Shown here: positions 27,541-35,382 of the stretch, one piece after another
How positions within the stretch are numbered: position 1 is the first letter of the stretch
Layout of the letters: each line of letters starts with the position of its first letter
Assembly (NCBI GenBank): GCA_965250225.1
Contig: CBDFNQ010000036.1
Span: forward strand, 1 to 64,000
Source: CBDEUK01 sp965250225
GTDB lineage: Bacteria > Pseudomonadota > Gammaproteobacteria > Eutrophobiales > Eutrophobiaceae
Length of the DNA stretch: 64,000 nucleotides
Reading direction: 5' to 3'
Notes under the pieces: generated by a model
Seen by the model: only the letters and a program-made list of their open reading frames with translations
Database searches by the model: none
What the model was told of the DNA's origin: nothing
Made by a program: the position numbers and the translations under genes

Positions 27541-28850
27541 TTCTTGGCATCCTCCTCATGTTCGTCTGCTTGATGCTGTTGTTATTAATGGGCTATCCCG
27601 TGGCCTTCACACTGGGTTTCGTGGCGTTATTATTTGGAACTATTTTTCTGGGTGTGGACTTTTTCAATCTGTTACCACTTCGCATCTGGGGCATCATGAC
27701 CAACTTTACCCTGCTGGCCGTACCCTTGTTCATCTTCATGGGGATCATTATGGAAAAGGCTGGACTGGCAGAAGATCTGCTGGAAACCATGGGTGCATTG
27801 TTCGGTCGATTACGTGGCGGTCTAGCCATATCCGTTGTCATTGTTGGTGCCATGCTGGCTGCCACAACCGGAATCGTCGGTGCAACGGTCGTTACTATGG
27901 GTATCATCGCGCTGCCAGCCATGATGAAACATAAATATTCCGCCGAACTTGCTACAGGCACAATTGCTGCCTCCGGTACGCTCGGACAAATTATCCCACC
28001 GAGCATTATCCTGATCCTGTTAGGTGATGTGATGGGTGTGCCTGTTGGACGTTTATTCATTGGTGCGGTCATTCCCGGCATTTTGCTGGTTTCCCTTTTC
28101 CTGATCTATATCCTGATGAAAGCTTGGCGTGATCCAGATTCTGCTCCTGTGCTAGCGCACAATCATCAAGGGAAATTATTCAGCAAGGTCATCTTCACCT
28201 TGATACCACCCTTGCTTCTGATCAGTGCGGTCCTTGGCTCGATATTTTTTGGTATTGCATCACCGACAGAGTCTGCAGCTGTTGGTGCTGTCGGCGCATT
28301 GCTTCTTGCACTGGCTCACAAAAAACTAACCCTGGAGAATATTAAACAAAGTACTCGCTTAACAACACGGCTCACCAGCATGGTATTTCTGATCTTGATT
28401 GGTGCGACTGCGTTCGGCCTGGTCTTTCGTGGTATGGGTGGCGATCAACTGGTGCTAGACCTGATGACCTCTTTACCCGGTGGGGTTTGGGGATTCATGC
28501 TCGTAAGTATGTTATTGATCTTTTTGTTGGGCTTTTTCCTCGATTTTTTACAGATTTGCTTTATTGTTGTTCCTATCATTGCACCGATCGCACAACATTT
28601 CGGTATTGATTTGTTGTGGTTTGCAATCTTGATTGCAGTCAATCTACAGACTTCTTTTCTGACCCCACCGTTTGGTTTTTCACTTTTCTATTTAAAGGCA
28701 GTCAGTCCAGCCGAGATAAAAATTCAGGACATTTATCGCGGTATTATTCCTTTTGTCATGCTTCAGGTCATCACTATCGCAGCATTGATGTTGTTACCAG
28801 AACTCATCACCTGGTTACCTGACAAGATGGATGCCTTGCATGGATTGTAA
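27537..28850 (+). CDS. TRAP transporter large permease (DctM family)
   Basis: This 437-residue inner-membrane protein has about 12 helices and is the ion-coupled transport subunit of the TRAP system. Family blocks are present: VPLFIFMGIIMEKAGLAEDLLE, GIVGATVVTMGIIALPAM, GQIIPPSIILILLGD and NLQTSFLTPPFGFSLFYL. It is translationally coupled to the small permease. Sodium-driven uptake of an organic acid is the usual role; the substrate is unknown without the binding protein. Confidence 0.94.
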   Translation: MILGILLMFVCLMLLLLMGYPVAFTLGFVALLFGTIFLGVDFFNLLPLRIWGIMTNFTLLAVPLFIFMGIIMEKAGLAEDLLETMGALFGRLRGGLAISVVIVGAMLAATTGIVGATVVTMGIIALPAMMKHKYSAELATGTIAASGTLGQIIPPSIILILLGDVMGVPVGRLFIGAVIPGILLVSLFLIYILMKAWRDPDSAPVLAHNHQGKLFSKVIFTLIPPLLLISAVLGSIFFGIASPTESAAVGAVGALLLALAHKKLTLENIKQSTRLTTRLTSMVFLILIGATAFGLVFRGMGGDQLVLDLMTSLPGGVWGFMLVSMLLIFLLGFFLDFLQICFIVVPIIAPIAQHFGIDLLWFAILIAVNLQTSFLTPPFGFSLFYLKAVSPAEIKIQDIYRGIIPFVMLQVITIAALMLLPELITWLPDKMDALHGL

Positions 28851-28892
28851 AAAATACAGTTAATAGTCACTAGTTAATAGCAACTAGAAAAA

Positions 28893-28913
28893 TCCCTTAT
28901 CCCTTATCCCTTA
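28893..28913. repeat. tandem heptamer repeat (TCCCTTA x3)
   Basis: Three perfect copies of TCCCTTA span the 3' end of aroE. The aroE stop (TAA on the minus strand, 28897-28899) is formed by the repeat. This mirrors the GCCATTA run that forms the smpB stop. Confidence 0.8.
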
Positions 28914-29730
28914 ATGTCTTTAACACAGGCCGAGTGTCGGGACGGATATTGCGCCAAATCTCGAAAGATTCAGCTGCCTGTTCCACCAGCATGCCTAAAC
29001 CATCAAACGCCTGCCCGGCACCTTGTTCACGACTCCAGGTCTGAAATAAAGTCGCTGCCTTTGAATACATCATGTCATAGCTGATCCCATCCCGGACAAA
29101 TAATTTTTCTGGCAGTGGTGGAAGTTGATCATTCAAACTGGCAGAGGTGCCGTTGATAACGATATCAAAACTCATGCCGGCTATGTCAGCAAACTGTTTA
29201 GCCACCACGGTAATAGAGTCAGAAAACAATTGAGCCAGATATTCGGCTTTTGAAAACGTACGGTTACAGATCGTGATTGATTCAGGTGCCTGTTCCAGTA
29301 AGGGCCCTAATACACCTCTAACCGCACCTCCTGCTCCGACGATCAAAATCTTTTTATGATTGATTTCTATCTGATGATTCTCTATTAGATCATAAACGAT
29401 CCCTGCGCCATCAGTGTTGTCACCAAAATAATTATCAGCATCTAAAAATAGCGTATTTACGGCTCCTGCCTGTTTAGCACGATCAGATAGCACGGTGGCG
29501 AAAGCATATGCATCTTGTTTAAATGGCACAGTGATATTCACACCTTTACCACCTTGCTGAAAAAAATCATTCGCAGTTTGAGAAAACTGATCGAGTTGAA
29601 CTTCTATGGCTTTGTAAGAAAGAGACTGGCCGCACTGTTGGGCAAAGAGACTGTGTATCTGCGGAGATAAGCTGTGGGAAACCGGGTTACCAAAAACAGC
29701 GTATTGATCGATTATTTCTTTATGACTCAA
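28897..29730 (-). CDS. aroE: shikimate dehydrogenase AroE
   Basis: This NADPH-dependent enzyme reduces 3-dehydroshikimate to shikimate in the cytoplasm. The 277 residues show GNPVSHSLSPQIH (substrate site), GVNITVPFK with the catalytic Lys, DNTDGAG and the nucleotide loop GAGGAVRGV. The last codons and the stop lie in a TCCCTTA tandem repeat. The gene upstream, encoding a cNMP-binding/rhodanese protein, ends 17 bp before its start, so the two are probably co-transcribed. Confidence 0.96.
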   Translation of the reverse strand: MSHKEIIDQYAVFGNPVSHSLSPQIHSLFAQQCGQSLSYKAIEVQLDQFSQTANDFFQQGGKGVNITVPFKQDAYAFATVLSDRAKQAGAVNTLFLDADNYFGDNTDGAGIVYDLIENHQIEINHKKILIVGAGGAVRGVLGPLLEQAPESITICNRTFSKAEYLAQLFSDSITVVAKQFADIAGMSFDIVINGTSASLNDQLPPLPEKLFVRDGISYDMMYSKAATLFQTWSREQGAGQAFDGLGMLVEQAAESFEIWRNIRPDTRPVLKTLRDKG

Positions 29731-29747
29731 GTTGGGAAGACAGGTAA

Positions 29748-30812
29748 TCAGCTGTTAGCACCCAGTGCCGCGAGTCCACCCTGTAAGCAAAAGGATTGAA
29801 ACCCACGTTCACTCAATAAAAACGCTGCCGCCGAACTTCTGCGCCCAGTATCGCAATACATCACATATTTTTTATTGATATCAAGACTCTCAACTTTGAG
29901 TCGCAACATAAACAGTGGGATATTGATACTACCTTTGATACCAGAATTTTTATGTTCGCTGTCTAAACGGACGTCGATGATCACAGCCCCTTCCTTAATC
30001 AGTTTTTTTACCTGACTGGCAGTTACCCAACTGAGCATAGGTTCTTTTAAAAATTCATTAAAGTCACTCATGGATAAGCGCATCAACACGCCATCGGTCG
30101 TCATGACGATATTGGCATTGCGTGTCGCTTCAGATAACAATGCTTCTTCACCAAAGGCATCGCCATCTCCCAGGGTCGCTAGCACCAGCTCAGACCCGGT
30201 TTTTGAAGTGCGCATTACCTTACTTTTTCCACGTTTAATGATGTAATAATAGTCACCTTGCTCCCCTTGTTTAATGATGACATCACCACTTTTAACGGTA
30301 ACTTCCTCCATGCGCATAAACATCGCCTGTATATTTGCTGGTGGAACTTGCAAAAACGCTTTGGACTGCAAAATTCGAGTCATCCAGTCGCTATCCGAAC
30401 TACCATCATCAGACGACTCTTCTTCGATTTGAATCTCACCCACTTCAATACCGGATAACTGATCCCAGGTCAGCAAGATGTCCAACAAATCAGCGTCTAT
30501 ACGAATAATTTTAGAATTGATCTGGGCAACCGAAGTGCAGTTTCTTGGCTGCTGATTGGCAATGGGATGTTTGGAAATGTCCGTTCCACTCTTAACAGAT
30601 TGCTTGGTCCCTTTGTTTGATCGAAGGCTGATTTCACCCTCCAGCAAATAGATCGAATTACGATCGTTCTCACCTTCCTTAAATATGGTTTTACCCGCGG
30701 GGATGGACTCGACATATGTTTTACCCGCCAGCTCCTGGAAATTCTCCCTGTTTAATGCACTGGGAGGAATTAAACTCTTGAGCAAAATCTTGTCAACTAG
30801 AACACCTTTCAT
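29748..30812 (-). CDS. double cNMP-binding domain - rhodanese fusion
   Basis: This 354-residue soluble protein has two cyclic-nucleotide-binding-fold domains (about residues 25-125 and 150-262; the second has GDAFGEEALLSEATRNANIV as the phosphate-binding cassette). A rhodanese-like domain follows (about 268-354) with IIDVRLDSEH and YCDTGRRSS, where the Cys is the candidate active residue. No DNA-binding helix-turn-helix is seen, so it is not a CRP-type regulator. It sits between a P-II pseudogene and aroE on the same strand. The ligand and target are unknown. Confidence 0.88.
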   Translation of the reverse strand: MKGVLVDKILLKSLIPPSALNRENFQELAGKTYVESIPAGKTIFKEGENDRNSIYLLEGEISLRSNKGTKQSVKSGTDISKHPIANQQPRNCTSVAQINSKIIRIDADLLDILLTWDQLSGIEVGEIQIEEESSDDGSSDSDWMTRILQSKAFLQVPPANIQAMFMRMEEVTVKSGDVIIKQGEQGDYYYIIKRGKSKVMRTSKTGSELVLATLGDGDAFGEEALLSEATRNANIVMTTDGVLMRLSMSDFNEFLKEPMLSWVTASQVKKLIKEGAVIIDVRLDSEHKNSGIKGSINIPLFMLRLKVESLDINKKYVMYCDTGRRSSAAAFLLSERGFQSFCLQGGLAALGANS

Positions 30813-30882
30813 CTTTTATTTCTCGAACTAAAAAACCTTAGTTAATATTATGGGAATTATTTCAATGTGCTTTTATCTAATG

Positions 30883-31221
30883 TTACAAAGCGTCAGAATC
30901 AGTTTCCCCTGTTCTGACACGAACAATACCTTGTAGATCCAAAACAAATATTTTTCCATCGCCAACTTTCGCGGTATTTGCAGCCTTACTGATAGCTTCG
31001 ACGATGGAATCAACCTTGCTAGCATCCGTTGCAATTTCGATTTCGACCTTGGGAAGAAAATCTACCATATATTCAGCGCCGCGATAGAGTTCAGCGTGAC
31101 CTTTTTGACGTCCAAAGCCTTTCACTTCCGTTACCGTTAAACCCTATACTCCAATGTCTGATAAAGTTTCACGAACATCATCCAGCTTAAATGGCTTGAT
31201 AACAGCGCTGATAATTTTCAC
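30883..31221 (-). pseudogene. third P-II (GlnK-like) gene with amber codon
   Basis: A complete P-II frame can be read from a GTG at 31221 (MKIISAVIKPFKLDDVRETLSDIGV), but codon 26 is TAG where the two intact copies have Gln (GVQGLTVTE). After it the frame continues without further damage to the normal C-terminus (RTGETDSDAL), including the T-loop ELYRGAEY. A single C-to-T change explains the stop. Upstream lies a TGCACCA half-site at 31285-31291 like those near the other copies. It is either recent loss or a sequence error, and an internal restart at MKGFGRQKGH would lack the N-terminal strand. Confidence 0.8.
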
Positions 31222-31367
31222 CTGTACCGCCCCTAAAATCGTTGCTCTTTTTTTAAGACTAGGCTATCAATAAACCCATCGACATGCACCAAATAATTAC
31301 TCCAATTCACTAATTAGTGTGGCAATAAGGAAAACGCAGGTATTATTACTATCTTTGTCACTCTTAT

Positions 31368-31395
31368 AAAAAAAGGGCACCGAAATGCCCTTTTT
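31368..31395. terminator. bidirectional terminator after amtB
   Basis: A-run, GGGCACCGAAATGCCC hairpin and T-run, placed 20 bp after the amtB stop on the minus strand. It closes the second glnK-amtB unit. Confidence 0.85.
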
Positions 31396-31414
31396 GTCTA
31401 AGTTTAAAGGATTC

Positions 31415-32698
31415 TCACAGAGTGTAACCACGCTCATTATGCAGAACGAGATCCAGGCCTTCTGTCTCTTCTTCTTCATCGACTCGAAGTCCAATGACAA
31501 CATCAAGTATCTTAAGTAACAAGAAAGTGATGGCACCACACCAGACAATCGTTGCAACAACACCGATCAACTGTGTCTGAAGCTGGGAAGACATTGTTGA
31601 CTCCAGTCCCAGACCGCCCATAGACTCGGCAGCAAAAACCGCAGTTAATAAGGTACCTAAAATACCGCCCACACCATGCACGGGAAACACATCCAGTGAA
31701 TCATCAATACTTAGTCCACGTTTGATGTATTGCGTAGCAAAATAGCACACTACGCCAGCCATCAAACCAATCGCTAAACCACCCATCGGGCCAACATAAC
31801 CTGATGCCGGCGTAATTGTGCCCAGACCTGCGACCATACCAGTGACAATACCTAATACACTGGGTTTTCCATATCGAATCCATTCACATGCCATCCAGGC
31901 CAAAGACCCTGCTGCGGCTGAAATATGGGTAACCGTCATGGCCATACCCGCGCTGCTTCCAGCTGTCAGAGCACTACCAGCATTGAAACCAAACCAGCCC
32001 ACCCAAAGCATCGATGCACCCATTACAACTAATGTCATGTTATGTGGTGCCATTGGGGTTTGTGGAAAACCTTTTCTGTTACCAATAACAACCGCTGCAA
32101 CAATTGCAGCGACCCCTGCGTTGATATGAACAACGGAACCTCCGGCGAAATCCATAAATCCACGATCAGCAAGCCAGCCACCACCCCAAACCCAATGCGC
32201 TACAGGGGCATATACCAGAATTAACCAGAGGGTAGTGAACCAGAGTACGGCTGAAAACTTCATGCGTTCAGCAAAGGCACCGACAATCAGTGCGGGTGTA
32301 ATAATCGCGAAGGTCATCTGGAACATGAAAAAAACGGTTTCAGGAATTGAACCACTGACACTGTCCAGACCGATACCGGACATCAAAATCTTTCCACCAC
32401 CAACAATTTTATTGAGCGTTCCTCCATCACCAAACGCCAGACCGTATCCAATAACCATCCAAACAATGGATGCGAGACAGGCAATTGCAAAACATTGCAT
32501 CAATACCGACAGAACATTCTTCGCTCGAACCAGACCAGAATAAAATAAAGCCAGCCCAGGTAGTGTCATAAACAGAACCAGAACCGTTGAAGTTAAAACC
32601 CATGCCGTATCTGCACCGTTGATTTCATCGGCAAATGCCGTCATAGGCAGGATTAATAACATCCCTGTAAACAAGCAATACATCTTTTTAATAACCAT
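31415..32698 (-). CDS. amtB: ammonium transporter AmtB (copy 2)
   Basis: This inner-membrane ammonium channel has about 427 residues: a signal-like first helix ending at MTAFA, then 11 helices. I choose the ATG at 32698 rather than 32728 because it begins the signal-like segment directly. Conserved Amt blocks include DTAWVLTSTVLVLFMTLPGLALFYSG, HWVWGGGWLADRGFMDFAGGSVVHINAG and DDSLDVFPVHGVGGILG, with the twin pore histidines. It is coupled with its own glnK 30 bp upstream. Confidence 0.96.
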   Translation of the reverse strand: MVIKKMYCLFTGMLLILPMTAFADEINGADTAWVLTSTVLVLFMTLPGLALFYSGLVRAKNVLSVLMQCFAIACLASIVWMVIGYGLAFGDGGTLNKIVGGGKILMSGIGLDSVSGSIPETVFFMFQMTFAIITPALIVGAFAERMKFSAVLWFTTLWLILVYAPVAHWVWGGGWLADRGFMDFAGGSVVHINAGVAAIVAAVVIGNRKGFPQTPMAPHNMTLVVMGASMLWVGWFGFNAGSALTAGSSAGMAMTVTHISAAAGSLAWMACEWIRYGKPSVLGIVTGMVAGLGTITPASGYVGPMGGLAIGLMAGVVCYFATQYIKRGLSIDDSLDVFPVHGVGGILGTLLTAVFAAESMGGLGLESTMSSQLQTQLIGVVATIVWCGAITFLLLKILDVVIGLRVDEEEETEGLDLVLHNERGYTL

Positions 32699-32728
32699 TA
32701 TTCGTATCCCCCCCACATAATATTTCAT

Positions 32729-33067
32729 TTACAAGGCTTCAGAGCCTGTTTCACCCGTTCGTATCCGAATCGCCTGCTCCAGATTGGTAACAAAAATCTT
32801 GCCATCTCCTATTTTTCCCATTCCAGCCGCTCCAGAAATAGCTTGAATAACAGAATCGAGCAAATCATCATCAATTGCGACTTCTATTTTTACCTTTGGC
32901 AGAAAATCAATCACATATTCAGCTCCCCGATATAATTCGGTATGGCCTTTTTGACGACCAAAGCCCTTAACTTCAGTAACGGTAAGTCCCTGCACCCCTA
33001 TATCAGATAGTGCCTCACGGACATCATCCAGTTTGAAAGGCTTGATTACGGCAGTAATCATTTTCAT
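32729..33067 (-). CDS. glnK: nitrogen regulatory protein P-II (GlnK, copy 2)
   Basis: This 112-residue trimeric signal protein binds ATP/ADP and 2-oxoglutarate and plugs AmtB when nitrogen is plentiful. KPFKLDDVREALSDIGVQGLTVTEVKGFGRQKGH is followed by the T-loop ELYRGAEY, whose Tyr is the uridylylation site, and GDGKIFVTNLEQAIRIRTGE. It precedes amtB copy 2 by 30 bp. Upstream are inverted TGCACCA/TGGTGCA elements. Confidence 0.96.
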   Translation of the reverse strand: MKMITAVIKPFKLDDVREALSDIGVQGLTVTEVKGFGRQKGHTELYRGAEYVIDFLPKVKIEVAIDDDLLDSVIQAISGAAGMGKIGDGKIFVTNLEQAIRIRTGETGSEAL

Positions 33068-33112
33068 TGTCTTTCCCCCTCGTAAAATTATTTAAATATT
33101 GAAAAACAGATA

Positions 33113-33151
33113 TGCACCACACAAGAGTATCAATTATTTCATTTTGGTGCA
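33113..33151. promoter_or_regulatory. NtrC-like inverted TGCACCA/TGGTGCA pair upstream of glnK copy 2
   Basis: Exact TGCACCA (33113-33119) and TGGTGCA (33145-33151) elements face each other 45-85 bp upstream of the glnK start. These match the half-site of the NtrC enhancer consensus, although the spacing (25 bp) is wider than in a standard dyad, so they may be two half-sites. Nitrogen control is inferred. Confidence 0.5.
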
Positions 33152-33183
33152 GTAGAATTAGCCTGACATTTTGTTCTTACAAT

Positions 33184-33210
33184 AAAAAGGGCGCCGAAGC
33201 GCCCTTTTTT
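33184..33210. terminator. bidirectional terminator after amtB copy 1
   Basis: A perfect GGGCGC/GCGCCC hairpin is bracketed by A5 and T6 runs, 18 bp after the stop of amtB copy 1 on the minus strand. Confidence 0.88.
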
Positions 33211-33227
33211 GCAAATAGATAAAAAGT

Positions 33228-34571
33228 TTACAAGTTGTAACCTCGCTCATCATGGGAAACAAGATCCAGACCTTCTGTCTCTTCTTCCTCAGTGACACGA
33301 AGTCCCATAACGATATCGAGAGCCTTAAGTATAATGATGCTCAAAGTACCCGTATAGACAATGGTAAACAACACACCCTTAACCTGTATCCCCAATTGGT
33401 CGGCAATGCTCACACCATCAGCCAGACCAGAACCACCCCAGGAAACATCGGTGAAGACACCGGTCAAGATTGCACCGATAATGCCGCCGACCGCATGAAC
33501 ACCGAATACATCCAGTGAATCGTCATAACCCAAAGCACGCTTCAATGTAGTTGCAGCAAAGAAACAACCTGCGCCAGCTGCGATACCAATCAACAATGCA
33601 CCTTCTGGTCCAACCGATCCCGATGCCGGGGTAATCGCAACCAGACCAGCTACGGCGCCAGAGGCAATACCCAAAACGCTTGGTTTTCCATGACTCAGCC
33701 ATTCAACGAACATCCAGCTCAAAGCTGCCATCGCTGTTGCTATCTGTGTTACCAGCATGGCCATACCTGCTGTGCCGTTAGCTGCGACTGCAGAACCAGC
33801 GTTAAATCCAAACCAGCCAACCCACAGCATCGCTGCACCAATAATCGTATAGGTCAGATTATGCGGTGGCATCGCCGTTGTTGGATAACCTTTACGTTTA
33901 CCTAACATGACAGCTGCAACAAGCCCAGCAATACCCGCATTAATATGCACAACGGTACCACCAGCAAAATCAAGCACACCCCAGTCCCACATCAATGCAC
34001 CGTCACCTGACCAAACCATGTGAACCATCGGCACATAACAAACTGTTAACCAAAGTGCCATAAATACCAACATGGTTGAAAATTTCATACGTTCGGCAAA
34101 AGCACCAACGATAAGTGCAGGTGTGATGATTGCGAAGGTCATTTGAAATGTTGCAAACACAGATTCCGGTACCGTACCAGTCAGCGAATCAACCGTTATA
34201 CCCGACATGAATGAATTACTCAGACCACCTATGATAGAAGTCATATTTACGACGCCTGTTTCCATACCCGTTGTATCAAAAGCCATACTATAGCCATAGA
34301 CAACCCAAATAATGGACATCAAGCTGGTTATAGCAAAACATTGCATTAACACTGACAGGACGTTTTTGCTCCTGACCATGCCTGCATAAAAAAGCGATAG
34401 GCCCGGTATGGTCATGAATAGCACCAACACGGTGGCGGTAATCATCCAGGCCGTGTCACCAGTATCTAATTCATCTGCCAGAACTAATGACGGACTGAAT
34501 AACCCAACCATTAATATATAAAGACCGACTAAACCTTTATGATTTTTAATATTACTAATTAACGAATTCAT
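33228..34571 (-). CDS. amtB: ammonium transporter AmtB (copy 1)
   Basis: This 447-residue Amt/Rh-family channel has an N-terminal signal-like helix ending near LVLADELDTG. Shared family blocks (DTAWMITATVLVLFMTIPGLSLFYAG, HMVWSGDGALMWDWGVLDFAGGTVVHINAG, DDSLDVFGVHAVGGIIG) and an identical-style C-terminal tail (VTEEEETEGLDLVSHDERGYNL) link it to copy 2. The tail is the part that contacts GlnK. It follows its glnK by 23 bp and ends at a strong terminator. Confidence 0.96.
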   Translation of the reverse strand: MNSLISNIKNHKGLVGLYILMVGLFSPSLVLADELDTGDTAWMITATVLVLFMTIPGLSLFYAGMVRSKNVLSVLMQCFAITSLMSIIWVVYGYSMAFDTTGMETGVVNMTSIIGGLSNSFMSGITVDSLTGTVPESVFATFQMTFAIITPALIVGAFAERMKFSTMLVFMALWLTVCYVPMVHMVWSGDGALMWDWGVLDFAGGTVVHINAGIAGLVAAVMLGKRKGYPTTAMPPHNLTYTIIGAAMLWVGWFGFNAGSAVAANGTAGMAMLVTQIATAMAALSWMFVEWLSHGKPSVLGIASGAVAGLVAITPASGSVGPEGALLIGIAAGAGCFFAATTLKRALGYDDSLDVFGVHAVGGIIGAILTGVFTDVSWGGSGLADGVSIADQLGIQVKGVLFTIVYTGTLSIIILKALDIVMGLRVTEEEETEGLDLVSHDERGYNL

Positions 34572-34594
34572 TTTTTGTTTCCTCCCCCAAACTG

Positions 34595-34933
34595 TTAAAG
34601 TGCTTCATCGCCGGTTTCACCGGTACGAATACGAATGACCTGATCAAGTTGCTGGACGAAAATCTTTCCATCACCGATTTTTCCGCTGTTTGCAGCTTCG
34701 GATATGGCTTTGATTGCAGCGTCCATACCGTCATCACTGACGGCAACTTCCAGTTTTACTTTAGGCAGGAAATCAACAACGTATTCCGCTCCTCGATAGA
34801 GTTCGGTGTGGCCTTTCTGTCTGCCAAACCCTTTCGTTTCGGTAACTGTCATGCCCTGAACTCCAATCTCTGATAACGCTTCTCTCACGTCATCAAGCTT
34901 GAAAGGCTTAATAATGGCTGTAATTAACTTCAT
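34595..34933 (-). CDS. glnK: nitrogen regulatory protein P-II (GlnK, copy 1)
   Basis: This intact 112-residue P-II protein has ALSEIGVQGMTVTETKGFGRQKGH, the T-loop ELYRGAEY and a C-terminal GDGKIFVQQLDQVIRIRTGE. It is the first gene of the first glnK-amtB unit. The 449-bp region upstream carries a sigma-54-like promoter and an NtrC-like dyad, so expression under nitrogen limitation is likely. Confidence 0.96.
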   Translation of the reverse strand: MKLITAIIKPFKLDDVREALSEIGVQGMTVTETKGFGRQKGHTELYRGAEYVVDFLPKVKLEVAVSDDGMDAAIKAISEAANSGKIGDGKIFVQQLDQVIRIRTGETGDEAL

Positions 34934-35025
34934 AAATATTCCCCCTCACAAATTAAAAAAAACTGGTTGAGATATGATTAACCGCAATAACAATCCTGCT
35001 TGCACTGCAATATGAAGATTTATAA

Positions 35026-35041
35026 GGCACCGTTTGTGCCA
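35026..35041 (-). promoter_or_regulatory. sigma-54 (RpoN)-type promoter of glnK-amtB
   Basis: On the minus strand TGGCACAAACGGTGCC matches the -24/-12 pattern TGGCAC-N5-TTGC with one mismatch in the -12 element (GTGC). It lies about 95 bp before the glnK start, oriented toward it. Part of the 449-bp gene-free region 34934-35382. Confidence 0.6.
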
Positions 35042-35127
35042 TATCAATAAAATACCATACTATTCAATGAGTTAAATGATAATTTTGATTAAACTTATAT
35101 GTTTTTATACTGGATTATGCTGGTTAT

Positions 35128-35146
35128 GCGCACAGTATTAGTGCGC
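35128..35146. promoter_or_regulatory. NtrC-like dyad upstream of the sigma-54 promoter
   Basis: A perfect inverted repeat GCGCAC-N7-GTGCGC lies about 90-100 bp upstream of the -24/-12 element, the usual enhancer distance. It resembles the TGCACC-type NtrC operator. A further half-site-like GGTGCG is at 35171. Nothing else is visible in this gene-free region. Confidence 0.5.
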
Positions 35147-35382
35147 CTTTCCGGATATTATTTCTAAATTGGTGCGAGATATGCAAACGGTGGAATTTCT
35201 AAACAGATAGACTGAAAAGAATTACTTAACTAATTGTTTTATATGTAATAAACAACTGATTGGTTATTAAAAACATTGTGTCTTATTCATACAAATCTCT
35301 GAAAATGGATCACAGATAGTGCAATATAAATAGTAAACATTCACTTATCGTATGAAGCCTACATACTTTTGTTTTTATAGCC

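Noticed and set aside
27593..28081. Minus-strand 162-codon frame opposite dctM
   Set aside because: Its Met/Pro/Ser-rich composition is the antisense of a conserved membrane protein; dctM is the real gene.
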